A stretch of DNA of 64,000 bases from G963675935 sp963719005 (GTDB lineage: Bacteria > Planctomycetota > Planctomycetia > Pirellulales > Thermoguttaceae): assembly GCA_963719005.1 (NCBI GenBank), contig CAVRAR010000014.1, positions 1,364,001 through 1,428,000 on the forward strand, read 5' to 3'. Below, one piece after another: positions 23,225 through 35,958 of the stretch (position 1 is its first letter; the number at the start of each line of letters is the position of its first letter). Below the pieces are notes generated by a model that ran no database searches, had not been told where the DNA came from, and saw only the letters and a list, made by a program, of their open reading frames with translations. The position numbers and the translations under genes were made by a program.

Positions 23225-25234
23225 TTAGTACCGGTAGCTGACCATTCCGTACCAGCCCGGGCTCGATTCGGTGGGCATACTCAGGCCCGGGGCCATGAAT
23301 TCCGGGTGGTTGCCGCCGAACAAGTCCTGTCCCACGATGGAGGCTTCCAGGTGTTTGTTGGGATGCCACGCCACGCGCACATCGCCGAGGAAATAGGCCG
23401 GTTCTCCTATGTCCATGAGGCTATCCGCGTAGCGGAGCCCGATGTCGAAGTATATATTTTTCCCGATATCCCAACCCGATCGCAGATTGAACATATTGCG
23501 CGGGAAGTCATACTGATATCCAATAGCACCCATGCCTGTTTGAGTTAACCTGAACAACGTATAGTTTCCGGTCAACTTCCACTTGTCGTTGACTTGGTAA
23601 TTGCCGGTCCACTCGAACCCGTAGGTATCGCCGGCGCCGCGATTTTGGAATATATATGTCCAGTAGGGCGATATGAACACGGGAGGAGCGACGTCGATCA
23701 TGTTGTCGTAACGATTGAAATACACGGAGATATCCCAATAGAACTTCTCGGTCGCTTGCCGGCGGAGTCCTATTTCATAGGACATGGCGTCTTCCGACTT
23801 CAGATTCGGATCGCCGATAATACGGAAGGGCTCCACGCGGTCATCGTGCAACTGGAGCAACGAGGGAAGGCCGACCGTCCGGCTGATCGAGGCCCAAACC
23901 GAAGTCTTCTTGTCGGGAGTCATTACGATCTTCCAATCCGGCTGGTACTCAAAATTCGTAATGTCGTCGTATGCGAATTTGCAGCCCACCGTGGTATACA
24001 AGAAGTCTTCTTTCAGCGTGATCGTATCTTGGATGAAGTAGCTGATGATCTTGAAACTAAAATCTTGCGGAGTGTACCAGTAGTCCGCTTGCGTGGTGTA
24101 ATTCCTGAAACCCGCGCCAAGCACGACGTCGTGGCGATCCGCCATATTGATGTGGTATTTATAGTCAAAATCGAACGTGTCAACGTTAGTAACGTCAGGT
24201 CTGCTCGCAACGACGCAATCACGATCCAAGTAATCGAAGTAAACCTGCACGCTCTGGTCGGAATACTCGGAAAAGGTCCGATTCCAGCGTAGGAGGGCAT
24301 TTGCGCTGTTGAGTTGCGTGTTGACGGAGATTCCACCAGCGCCGCCGGCCAGTCCTGCCAGCCAATCACCCTGGAAAGTGAACAGATTGTCTCGATCGGC
24401 CTGCCAATCGATGCGGTAACCGCCCTGGCCGGTGGACAAACTGTCGCCAGGCACGACGCCATTGGGTAAGATTCCGTTGTTTTGGGCGTTCTGGGTGCCC
24501 CACACGCGCCAGGTCATGTTGCCTTCCCGTCCGCCAACGCGTCCGCCGCTGAAGAGCTTGTGCTGGTCGCCGCCGCCCGCCTCGGCGTATATGCCGGTAG
24601 TGTCCTTGCTGGACTTGGTAATGATGTTGATGACGCCGTTTACCGCGTTCATGCCCCAGATTGCGCCGGCCGCCCCTCGCACCACTTCGATCCGCTCCAC
24701 GTCTTCGAGCAACACGAACTCCTGGTCCCAGTAGACGCCGTTTTTGATAGGCTGAAAGATGGCCCGGCCGTCGATCTGCACCAGGATCTTACTGGAGAAT
24801 TGACCGTTGAAGCCGCGAATAGAAATTGCCCAACTATCGGCGTTAATCCTTGCCACCTGCACACCGGGAACATAGCGTAATGCCTCTGGAATGTTTCGTG
24901 CCCCAGAGCGTTTGATCATCTCATTGGTTATCACGTAAACTGCCGCGGGCGTCCGGCTGATTGGCTCGGCCGTACGGGTAACGGACGTCACCTCGGTCGA
25001 CATTGCCGAGGGGGCGGACCGGACCTCGACCTTGCTCAGTTGGTCGATGTCGAGATTGAGAATCGACTCCGTATCGGAGGAGGAAGTCTTCGTCGGCGCG
25101 GTGGCTCCGCTTTGCGGTGGGCCGTCTTCCGCGCGGGCCGCAACGGCCATGAAGCCGAGAGCCAACGACGTGAGAAACGTTGCTAGCGCGGGACGTTGCC
25201 GGGACGAGTCAGGACACCTAGCTCTCATGACCAT
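23225..25234 (-). CDS. TonB-dependent outer-membrane receptor, probably for a corrinoid
   Basis: 669 residues from the ATG at the complement of 25232-25234, with AGAGGGGGGAA upstream; the frame is open to 25396 but that part is the riboswitch. Signal peptide residues 8-35 (cleavage near ARA-E). The plug domain has TPAAVYVITNEMIKRSG, SIRGFNGQFSSKILVQIDG and VERIEVVRGAAGAIWG. The remaining 480 residues are aromatic-rich beta strands of a 22-strand barrel ending in VSYRY. ILNLDIDQLSKVEV near the N-terminus could be the TonB-box region. The cobalamin riboswitch in front suggests uptake of cobalamin or a related corrinoid (BtuB role). It heads the operon with YfiR-like and CHASE8 kinase genes. Confidence 0.85.
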   Translation of the reverse strand: MVMRARCPDSSRQRPALATFLTSLALGFMAVAARAEDGPPQSGATAPTKTSSSDTESILNLDIDQLSKVEVRSAPSAMSTEVTSVTRTAEPISRTPAAVYVITNEMIKRSGARNIPEALRYVPGVQVARINADSWAISIRGFNGQFSSKILVQIDGRAIFQPIKNGVYWDQEFVLLEDVERIEVVRGAAGAIWGMNAVNGVINIITKSSKDTTGIYAEAGGGDQHKLFSGGRVGGREGNMTWRVWGTQNAQNNGILPNGVVPGDSLSTGQGGYRIDWQADRDNLFTFQGDWLAGLAGGAGGISVNTQLNSANALLRWNRTFSEYSDQSVQVYFDYLDRDCVVASRPDVTNVDTFDFDYKYHINMADRHDVVLGAGFRNYTTQADYWYTPQDFSFKIISYFIQDTITLKEDFLYTTVGCKFAYDDITNFEYQPDWKIVMTPDKKTSVWASISRTVGLPSLLQLHDDRVEPFRIIGDPNLKSEDAMSYEIGLRRQATEKFYWDISVYFNRYDNMIDVAPPVFISPYWTYIFQNRGAGDTYGFEWTGNYQVNDKWKLTGNYTLFRLTQTGMGAIGYQYDFPRNMFNLRSGWDIGKNIYFDIGLRYADSLMDIGEPAYFLGDVRVAWHPNKHLEASIVGQDLFGGNHPEFMAPGLSMPTESSPGWYGMVSYRY

Positions 25235-25248
25235 TTCCCCCCTCTGCC

Positions 25249-25405
25249 CGCTATAGCAGTCTTCCTGCCTAGCGACCGATGGAGGCGAACAATTGGCGCT
25301 CGCCACCGGGGTTGCAACACGGAGGGGGGGAAGGTTCTCTGGCTCGCAGTTCTCACCGCTGCGTACTACTGCATGGAACAAACAGCGGCATGGCACCGGC
25401 TAGCG
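25249..25405 (-). promoter_or_regulatory. Cobalamin riboswitch upstream of the TonB receptor
   Basis: On the minus strand the elements follow the cobalamin order. P1 CGCTA (25405-25401) pairs with TAGCG (25253-25249). GGTGCC lies at 25397-25392. A stem-loop CGCAG-CGGTGAGAA-CTGCG (25363-25345) corresponds to the conserved CCGGTGAAAATCCGG-type element. TTGCAACCCCGGTGGCG (25317-25301) resembles the CCCGCAACGGTGAGCG region, and GGCAGGAAGACTGC (25269-25256) resembles the closing AGTCCGGAGACCGGCC box. It ends about 15 nt before the start codon, so translation inhibition when ligand is bound is likely. The match was made by eye without a covariance model. Confidence 0.72.
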
Positions 25406-25652
25406 TTCGACACCTTGTTCCAGAGAGTCTCATCGACGGTGCAGCACAGTGGGCTAGTCATTGTTCTCGTCACGGCAAGGCACGATTCTTCGTCAAAGTC
25501 AAGCGCTGGCGAATTATTCGCTCCGCCTACGAACACCCTACCCGCTTCCTTCCGGAAAACCGAAGGAGATTTGCCAACCGGCAAAGTCAACTTTTTCGAT
25601 TGCGCGTTTCTTGCCGGCGTTTAGCGGCGTTAGGGCAAACCAAGAAGACCGC

Positions 25653-28925
<3,273 letters not shown>

Positions 28926-29143
28926 TGCAAGAGCCTTCCTTGACGTGGACACAAGAACAAAACCGCGGCGTTCCCCGCTACTTGGGGGATGCTCGCCGTG
29001 TAAAATCCCCTTAGTTTAGCACGATCACCTGGCTTTCTTCAAGTGGGTGACGGTCTAGTTGACGGAGATTGTCGTCGGTGGCATTATGAGACGTGGCAAG
29101 CGACAGCGTCTCTGCCGCGTCTCTCCGCTGTGAGTAAGTTAGG

Positions 29144-30122
29144 ATGCCAAAGATACCCGTCGGGAACACGTTTCTCAAACGATCAGCGCCTCCGGCCCTG
29201 TTTGACCAACTTCCTCCGGTGGGTCTGCGGCATCGAAATTCAAAAGTGTGAAACGCCGGCGTCGCCGCAGGTATTCTATACCCATCCCAACGGAACCCTG
29301 TGGGTTGGCGACAGCGTCGACTGGTTAGAGTCCTTGAAACCGGCATCCGTGGACCTGATCTTCGCCGATCCGCCCTACAACATCGGCAAGGCCGATTGGG
29401 ATGAGTTTGACTCCCACGACGCCTATATCGAATGGTCGCTCCGATGGATCGAACTCGCTTCCCGAGTCCTGAAGCCGCACGGCAGTCTCTATGTTTGCGG
29501 TTTCTCCGAAATCCTGGCCGACCTGCGGCGTCCGGCCGCGGAGTTTTTCGCCGGCTGTAAGTGGTTGGTCTGGTTCTATAAGAATAAGGCAAATCTGACA
29601 AAGGACTGGGGACGTTCCCACGAGTCCATCCTTCACTATCGCAAGAGCCGCAAGACAACCTTCAACGTAGACGACGTACGGATTCCCTACGGCAGGCACA
29701 CGCTGAAGTACCCCGTTCACCCCCAAGCCGAATCGAGCCAATACGGCGGCGGCAAGCCAGCCGGGGAAGATTGGCAACCGCATCCGCACGGTGCGAAGCC
29801 GAAGGATGTTTTTGAGATTCCAGTCACGAGCAATGGGATGGCCGAGAAAACGCCACACCCAACGCAGAAGCCCGAGGAATTGATCCGGAAGCTCATTATT
29901 GCTTCCTCGAACGAAGGCGATTTGGTGGTCGATCCCTTTTCTGGGTCTGGAACCACTCTCGTTTGTGCGGAGCAACTCAATCGTAAATGGGCGGGATGCG
30001 ACCTCAATGCGGAGTACTGCTCCTGGGCCGTGATGCGCTTGGAACAGGTGCCCTCTCGAACCGTGGAGGAGTGGCTCGAATTGGACCGGAAAACCGCGGC
30101 CCGCAGGGAAAGCATCCGATGA
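29144..30122 (+). CDS. Site-specific DNA methyltransferase (beta class), frame break near the start
   Basis: The catalytic part has the SAM/target motifs in beta order: FADPPYNIGKADWDEFDSHD (motif IV) first, then KTPHPTQKPEELIRKLI and DPFSGSGTTL (motif I) near the end. It is therefore an N6-adenine or N4-cytosine methyltransferase with the target domain between. The body is in the frame open from 29043. An ATG at 29144 in another frame gives MPKIPVGNTFLKRSAPP..., and inserting one CG at 29234-29235 (CATCG-AAATT) joins it cleanly to ...EIQKCETPASPQVFYTHP. Without that repair the start would be a GTG such as 29130. The following gene overlaps its stop (ATGA). Specificity cannot be read. Confidence 0.82.
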
Positions 30123-31018
30123 AACTCGACAAACTCGTCGCCATCGCCTCGGACAAGACCAATTTCACCAAGCTTTCCGACTATTTGGATTTCTGCGTCC
30201 AATTCCTCGATTTCGCATCTCGCGGCTTGCAGGCCGTGATTGTTTCGCAGAACGAATGCCATTATCGCTTCTTTCAATACAAGAAAGACGGCCATTTCAA
30301 CGTCTCTCGCCCAATCAACTCCCAGTTGATGTATGATGCCGCGAACAGCAGCCTCATCAAGTCGCGGTTTGTCAGGACGTTGCGGCAGGCGAGAGACATT
30401 CCAGCCGAGGACAATGAAAGCCGCTGTCTCATCTGCAATTGCATCTACACAATCCAACAGTCGATCGGCGCGGCCCTTGACGCTCTTCCGGCGGGCAGGT
30501 CGAACAATGCGCGCAAGGTCAATGGCGACCTTTTCGAGCGACTGATCCGACTGCTCATCGCCGAATTGGGCATCGACTGTCGAAGCGGTGTGGTTAGCAT
30601 TCCGGTCGTGGCCGATGGCGTCGAATTGTTCCAGATGAGCTACCAACACGACTTGGTGGTTCGTTTCCAAGATGAAGTGAAGGTCATCGGATCGGTCAAG
30701 ACATCGAGTAAGGACCGTATCGACAAGATCTTCATGGACAAGTTCCTCTACAACCGCCTTGCGGAGACCGACATTCCCCATATCGCCGTTTTTCTGAACG
30801 ACGTGCAGAGGAAGAAAAATCGGCAGGAGAACCGCTTCGGCGTGAACGCCACTTTTCTGCCCGGTCACTTCAAGGGATACACAATCAGGCTGAATCCGCT
30901 TGACGGCGTGTACTATTGCGATATCCGTCCTAATATGCAAACTGACCCTTTCCTCCGCTCGCATATCCAAACGATCGATCACCTGTTCTGCACGGACCTT
31001 TGGTCATTTCTCGATTAG
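30119..31018 (+). CDS. Probable cognate type II restriction endonuclease
   Basis: 299 residues, ATG overlapping the methyltransferase stop as ATGA. I do not recognise the family, but the position and one region support a restriction role. RKVNGDLFERLIRLLIAELG is a helix with an acidic residue, followed by SYQHDLVVRF and KVIGSVKTSSKDRI, which fits a PD-(D/E)xK nuclease core (Asp in HDLVV; a Ser-Val-Lys where Glu-x-Lys is usual). IPHIAVFLNDVQRKK continues the fold. The C-terminus is aromatic-rich (YYCDIR, HTQTIDHLF-like). A tight methyltransferase-nuclease pair is the normal type II layout. The nuclease assignment is inference. Confidence 0.6.
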   Translation: MKLDKLVAIASDKTNFTKLSDYLDFCVQFLDFASRGLQAVIVSQNECHYRFFQYKKDGHFNVSRPINSQLMYDAANSSLIKSRFVRTLRQARDIPAEDNESRCLICNCIYTIQQSIGAALDALPAGRSNNARKVNGDLFERLIRLLIAELGIDCRSGVVSIPVVADGVELFQMSYQHDLVVRFQDEVKVIGSVKTSSKDRIDKIFMDKFLYNRLAETDIPHIAVFLNDVQRKKNRQENRFGVNATFLPGHFKGYTIRLNPLDGVYYCDIRPNMQTDPFLRSHIQTIDHLFCTDLWSFLD

Positions 31019-31071
31019 CCAGAAGGTGATGTCAGATACGCCCGAGTTTCTTGGCAAAGGATGTGTAACCC

Positions 31072-32821
31072 ATGAAGTGGATCGGCATTTTCAGCGCGGC
31101 GATGCTTGCCACCCTGAGCCTCGTTGGCATGGGAAATTGCCAAGACAAACCGACGCCGGCGAACTCTTCGCCGCAGACCTTCGCCATCGAGACCTACATC
31201 GGCCGGGCGTACAACTACCTGGACCGGATGGTGGACAAGGACGGACTGCCGTACTTCAACATTTTCTGGACCGATCCGGCCGAGGCCGCCCACGATTGGC
31301 CCGATTTCGGCGACGTCACCAGCCGACAGTTGCAGGGGGCGATCATGGCGCGGCATTTGACCGGCCGGGAAGCCCGAAATGAAAAGGTCTGGATGAAAAT
31401 GGTGCTCTCGCGCCTCGACCCGACGACGGGCCTGCTCATGCGGCCGAAAACATCCTACTGCGACCCCGGCGCCGACGCCGGCGACCAAGCGCTGACGCTC
31501 TACACCCTTGTGACCGCTTACGCCGACTCGAAAGACCCGGCCCTTCGCGACGCCATCGACAAAATGGTTGCCCATTTGCCGGACGACGGCGATCGGGCGT
31601 TCATCATCAAGAGCCTGATGACGTGGGTGCGCCTGACCGGTTCGCCCGCCGCGCTCGAACAGGCGAGGAGACGGGTTGACGTCGCCTTCGGCCCGTCGGG
31701 GATGTTCACGCCCGACAACAAAATCCCGAGGTTGGGACATATCCACGGCAGCTTGCGGGCCCTGGTCGGCGCGGCCGACTATGCGCTCTACGTGAAAGAC
31801 CCCGTGCTCTTCAGCCGCGTCGATGCAATCTACCGCTACATGAAATCGAAGGGCACGCGGTTCGGCTTTCTGCCGGAAGTGATGGATCGCCACGGCGATA
31901 TCATTTCCTGCGAAACCTGTGCCCTGATGGACTTCGTGGGATTGGCGACGACGCTGGCCAACAACGGCCATCCCGAATACTGGGGCGACGTCGAGCGAAT
32001 GCTGAGAAACCAGTTGGTCGAAAGCCAACTGGTGGACGGCTCGTGGCTGAAGCCCGGCGACAAGCCCGACACCGAGCAGTTCAGTTGGCGGGAGATCGGG
32101 GCACGAATGGGTCGGCGGCTACGCGGGCTGGACCTCGCCCACGCATTTCCTGGCCGCGCGCGAGGTGCTTTGCTGGGGTGGGCCGGAGCTGCGCGGCAAG
32201 ACCCGTGCCTTTCAGAATTGCTGCGGCGGCTCGGGCACGCACGGTTTCTTCATCGTTTGGAAAAACGCCGCCCGCTTTGAAAAAGGGACGCTCTCGGTCA
32301 ACCTGCACATCGACAAGCTCCTGCCGCAAGCCGAAATTCGCTGCTTCCAACCGTATCAAGGGCGATTGACGATCGTGCTGAAGCAAGACTGCAAGGTTCG
32401 GGTGCGAATCCCCGAGTTCGTGACGGCCGACGAGATGAAGGCCACTTCCGACCGTGGCAAAGTCGAGTCGAGGGCCTGGGGCAACTATCTGGAACTCGGC
32501 GACCGCAAGGCCGGCGAGAAAATCGAAGTCGCGTATCCGCTGCCGGTGTGGGAAGAAGAGATCGCGATCGGCAACGTCGGTTTCCGACAGTATCGCTACC
32601 GCGTAGCATGGAAAGGCGACACGGTGGTCCGCATGACGCCCATCGGCGAACAGGTCAAAACCGCCTATTCCGATTTCGACAAGAAGCAGGTCGAGGTTTT
32701 CTACGGCGAGGAAGGCCCAGGGCGTCTTTACCAGCGGGAGTACATGCTAAAGACCGCCGAGCCGAAACCGGCGGCGCTGCATCTGGACGATGGCTCGCTC
32801 GATTTCTGGCTGCTGCATTAG
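31072..32821 (+). CDS. Exported alpha/alpha-barrel enzyme, GH127/DUF1680-like, one frame break
   Basis: About 580 residues when two frames are joined. Residues 1-23 are a signal peptide (AAMLATLSLVGMGNC, with a possible lipobox Cys). The first 340 residues are helical with repeated Trp/Asp-rich loops, like an (alpha/alpha)6 barrel. After the break, WVGGYAGWTSPTHFLAAREV leads to a Cys-rich block, FQNCCGGSGTHGFFIVW. That block resembles the catalytic Cys-Cys region of beta-L-arabinofuranosidases (GH127) and relatives; a beta-sandwich tail follows. The break is in GATCGGGGCAC at 32096-32103; one extra G, or a lost CG, explains it. It probably acts on sugars outside the cytoplasm. The substrate is unknown. 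Confidence 0.6.
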
Positions 32822-33009
32822 ACTGGAAAAAATGAAACCCTACGAGGAACTGCCGTTCTCGGGTCTTCTGCACCACCTTCTCGCTATGGCAAAGGATGTC
32901 TCACCTGAAAATCTTGGACGTCCGCCAAGAACTTTTGTACATCCGCAATCGACAAAGGAGGCTGCAAATTGTGCGCACAGTGATTTCCAGTCGTAGCCAA
33001 CGTGTCGGC

Positions 33010-33570
33010 TTACTTCATGCTGATCTTGTCTAGGTGGGTACCCTTATACAGCACTTGGTTCAAATCGTTAATTGTTGGCCTACCTGCCGGAAGACAACTG
33101 TGTCGTTCGCAGAGTCTGCGCAAGTGTTCTTCCAAGACGGCTCGGCCAAGCACGCCCGCAGCAAGACTGAAGCTCTTTTCGAGCAATTCCTCAGCCTGTT
33201 CCAAGAGGCTTGCAAACGCGTCCGCTGTGATCAAGTCCACAACTGGAGTAAGGGCGTCTTGGTCGATAGACTCCCGCAACGCCGCAAGATTGCCCATTGC
33301 AGTTTCCACATTGGACGCGAGACTGTGCTTGGGTGGTGGGAAGCTGTCCCACCACGTCTTGGCCGACTCGCCAATTTGGACGACGAGGTTTCGACAGCCC
33401 GTAATCCACTTCGTCAGCTTCTGCGAATCAACGCATGGTGGAGGGGGAATTGCGACAAAGTTGGGTCCACTCGTGACCGACCCGACAACTGTCGTGTTCA
33501 ACACTTCCCGACCCTCGGCGATGAGCCTATCGGCATGTCGGAGGAATCTGTCCTTGGCTATGGGTGTCAT
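33010..33570 (-). CDS. Hypothetical protein
   Basis: 186 residues from the ATG near 33570, with GGGAGG about 9 bp upstream. Mostly helical and soluble. The segment AAGVLGRAVLEEHLRRLCER followed by PTINDLNQVLYKG resembles the helical end of DUF4145-like proteins, which are often linked to restriction or defence loci, but the similarity is weak. The stop comes soon after KISMK, where such proteins usually continue, so it may be truncated. It lies between the barrel enzyme and a Uma2 gene, on the opposite strand to the former. Confidence 0.5.
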   Translation of the reverse strand: MTPIAKDRFLRHADRLIAEGREVLNTTVVGSVTSGPNFVAIPPPPCVDSQKLTKWITGCRNLVVQIGESAKTWWDSFPPPKHSLASNVETAMGNLAALRESIDQDALTPVVDLITADAFASLLEQAEELLEKSFSLAAGVLGRAVLEEHLRRLCERHSCLPAGRPTINDLNQVLYKGTHLDKISMK

Positions 33571-33618
33571 CCTTTCCAATCCTCCCACCGACGGTTGTCG
33601 GGCGCAGAAACGATCTTC

Positions 33619-34308
33619 TTAAGCCTCCTCGCGCAGATCAAACTCCCAGTTGCCGCCCTTGTCGCGTATGGCGTCCAGACGATAGCGACAACCGAAGACG
33701 GCGGAAGGCTGGAAGCCGTCGACGTCGACGGAAACGGGCTCGAAGCCCTTCGGACCGGGCTGATGAATGATGAAGATGGGCTTTTCACCCCGAGCATCGA
33801 CCAGCCAGAACTCGCGCACGCCAGCCTGAAAATACGCCGCAGGCAGCCGCCGCGTATCTTTCTTCACGGAGGAATCACTGACGATTTCGACGACGAGGTC
33901 AGCCATCCCCTCCACTTCGATGTAGCGGTCGGCATGATGGCCGGCTTTCGGCACGAGCCGAGCGAGGCCAGATTCAAGGGTTTCGTAAGAGATGAAGACA
34001 ATATCCGGCTCGACGGACAAGTCGGCTTGGGGACAGGAGATACGCGTTCTATCGATTTGCAGATAGCCAAGTCGCTGTCTCTTTACGCGATGCGAAAGCA
34101 CCCGAGCAAACTCCGTTTTGACGCCTCCATGACAAAAGAACTCCTCCGGCGCCATGTCTACCTCGATCTTTCCCGCAATAAAGTCAATTCGACCGGTTTC
34201 CGGAAATTCGTCGGACAGCGCCCATTGACGGAAGTCGTCCAATGAGCGCATGGTGAGCGGCACCTCGATCTGCTCCTCAAAGATGATGCTCGTCGCCACG
34301 GATGCCAT
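33619..34308 (-). CDS. Uma2 family putative endonuclease (DUF820)
   Basis: 229 residues. Uma2 proteins have a PD-(D/E)xK restriction-endonuclease fold and are multiplied in cyanobacteria and planctomycetes; their role is unknown. Visible family landmarks: a start helix with RSLDDFRQWALSD, IDFIAGKIEVDM, HGGVKTEF, then the core SVEPDIVFIS, ADLVVEIVSDSS and KKDTRRLPAAYFQAGVREFW with LVDAR. Asp and Glu in EPDI and VVEIVS and the following Lys would be the catalytic set. It is a single gene with no obvious partner. Confidence 0.8.
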   Translation of the reverse strand: MASVATSIIFEEQIEVPLTMRSLDDFRQWALSDEFPETGRIDFIAGKIEVDMAPEEFFCHGGVKTEFARVLSHRVKRQRLGYLQIDRTRISCPQADLSVEPDIVFISYETLESGLARLVPKAGHHADRYIEVEGMADLVVEIVSDSSVKKDTRRLPAAYFQAGVREFWLVDARGEKPIFIIHQPGPKGFEPVSVDVDGFQPSAVFGCRYRLDAIRDKGGNWEFDLREEA

Positions 34309-34553
34309 GTTCGCTCTCTCGAAATTGCGGCCTTGTTGCAGTCGGCTGCGGCCACCATCATTCTATGTTGCGTCGGAAGTTCCTACAAGAACAAGGCGAT
34401 ATGCCACCCGGTGGATGGGGTGGTGGATGAATCGGCGTTCTTCCATGATTGGGGCGTCGGCCTCCGCAATGGCAGCCTTCCCCCGCTGCCCCCCTCGGCC
34501 GAATTGTGGTACACTTTTCTGATGATTTCTTAGGCAGTCTGGAGGAGTCTCGT

Positions 34554-35944
34554 GTGGCCGACAAAGCTTGGGGGGGAGTGTTCGAGCAGGCGACCGACCG
34601 TCGCGTCGAGGAGTTCACCGAAAGCGTGAGCTTCGACCGCCGTCTGTATGCGCATGACATCGACGGCTCGACCGCCCACGCCCAGATGTTGGCCAAGGTC
34701 GGCCTGCTGACGCCTCGACGAATGCCGCCAAATTGAGCAGGCGCTCCAGGAAATCCGCCAAGAAATTGAGCAGGGCCGATTCCCGTTCCGCACCGAACTC
34801 GAAGACATCCACATGCACATCGAGCGGGCGCTGATCGACCGGCTCGGCGACGTGGGGCGAAAACTGCACACCGCCCGCAGCCGAAACGATCAGGTGGCCA
34901 CCGACCTGCGGCTCTGGGTCCGCTGGGCGATCGACCGGATCGACGAGCGGCTGGTGGCCCTGCAACGGGCGCTGGTCGGCCGCTGCGACGCCGACGCCGA
35001 CGTGATCTTGCCCGGCTATACCCACATCCAACGGGCGCAGCCGGTCTTGGCCCCGCACTACTGGCTGGCCTACTGCGAGAAGTTCCAGCGCGACCGGCTG
35101 CGGTTGGCCGACTGCCGCCGCAGGGCGAACGTCCTGCCGCTGGGCGCCGCGGCCCTGGCGGGCACGAGCCTGCCGATCGATCGGGACGACGTTGCTGCGC
35201 GGCTCGGGTTCGAGGGCGTCGCCGCCAACAGCCTCGACGCCGTGAGCGACCGCGACTTCGCCGTCGAGTTCGCCTTCGTCCTGACGCTGGTGGCCGAGCA
35301 TTTGAGCACCTGGGCCGAGGAGTGGATCCTCTGGTCGACCGACGAGTTCGACTTCGTGAAGTTGCCGCAGGAGTTTTGCACCGGCTCGTCGATCATGCCG
35401 CAGAAGATCAATCCCGACGTGCTGGAATTGATCCGCGGCAAGACCGCCCGCGTCGTCGGCAATCTGCAAACGCTGCTGGTGTTGATCAAAGGGCTGCCGC
35501 TGGCCTACAATCGCGACCTCCAGGAAGACAAGCCGCCGCTGTTCGATTCGTTCGACACCGTGTCGCGCGTCGCTGGAACTGGCCGCCCCGCTGGTCGCCG
35601 GAATGAAGTTGAACCGCGAGGCGATTGCCGCGCGGCTCGACCGCGGACATCTCGACGCGACGACTTTGATGGAATACCTGATTCGCCGCGGCGTGCCGCA
35701 GCGGACCGCTCACGGGCTGGTCGGCCGGCTGGTGCGCAAGGCGCTCGATCGCGGCGTGCGGCTGTCGGATTTGTCGCTCGACGAGTTCCGCGAGGCCGAC
35801 GCCGGCCTGGATGCGAGCGTCTACGACGTGCTCGGTCCCGAGAAGGCCGTGGCGGCCATGACCAGTTTCGGATCGACCGGGCCGGAGCAGGTGAAGGAGC
35901 AAGTTCGGCGTTGGAAGAAGTTGTTGAAGCTGAAATCCTCTTGA
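34554..35944 (+). CDS. argH: Argininosuccinate lyase, two frame breaks
   Basis: About 464 residues when joined. GTG 34554 has GGAGGAG at 34541-34547. It releases arginine and fumarate from argininosuccinate. Visible: the N-terminal ADKAWGGVFEQATD, HMHIERALIDRLGD, TARSRNDQVATDLRLW, PGYTHIQRAQPV, then the fumarase/lyase signature GSSIMPQKINPD with the catalytic loop Ser. Breaks lie at 34716 (CCTCG-ACGAA; CG added gives T-P-R-D-E-C-R) and at 35564-35569 (TCGCGCG-TCGCTG; CG added gives S-R-A-S-L-E-L). Both are CG-tract losses, so the chromosomal gene is probably intact. Confidence 0.88.
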
Positions 35945-35958
35945 CTGTGAGCAATCCG

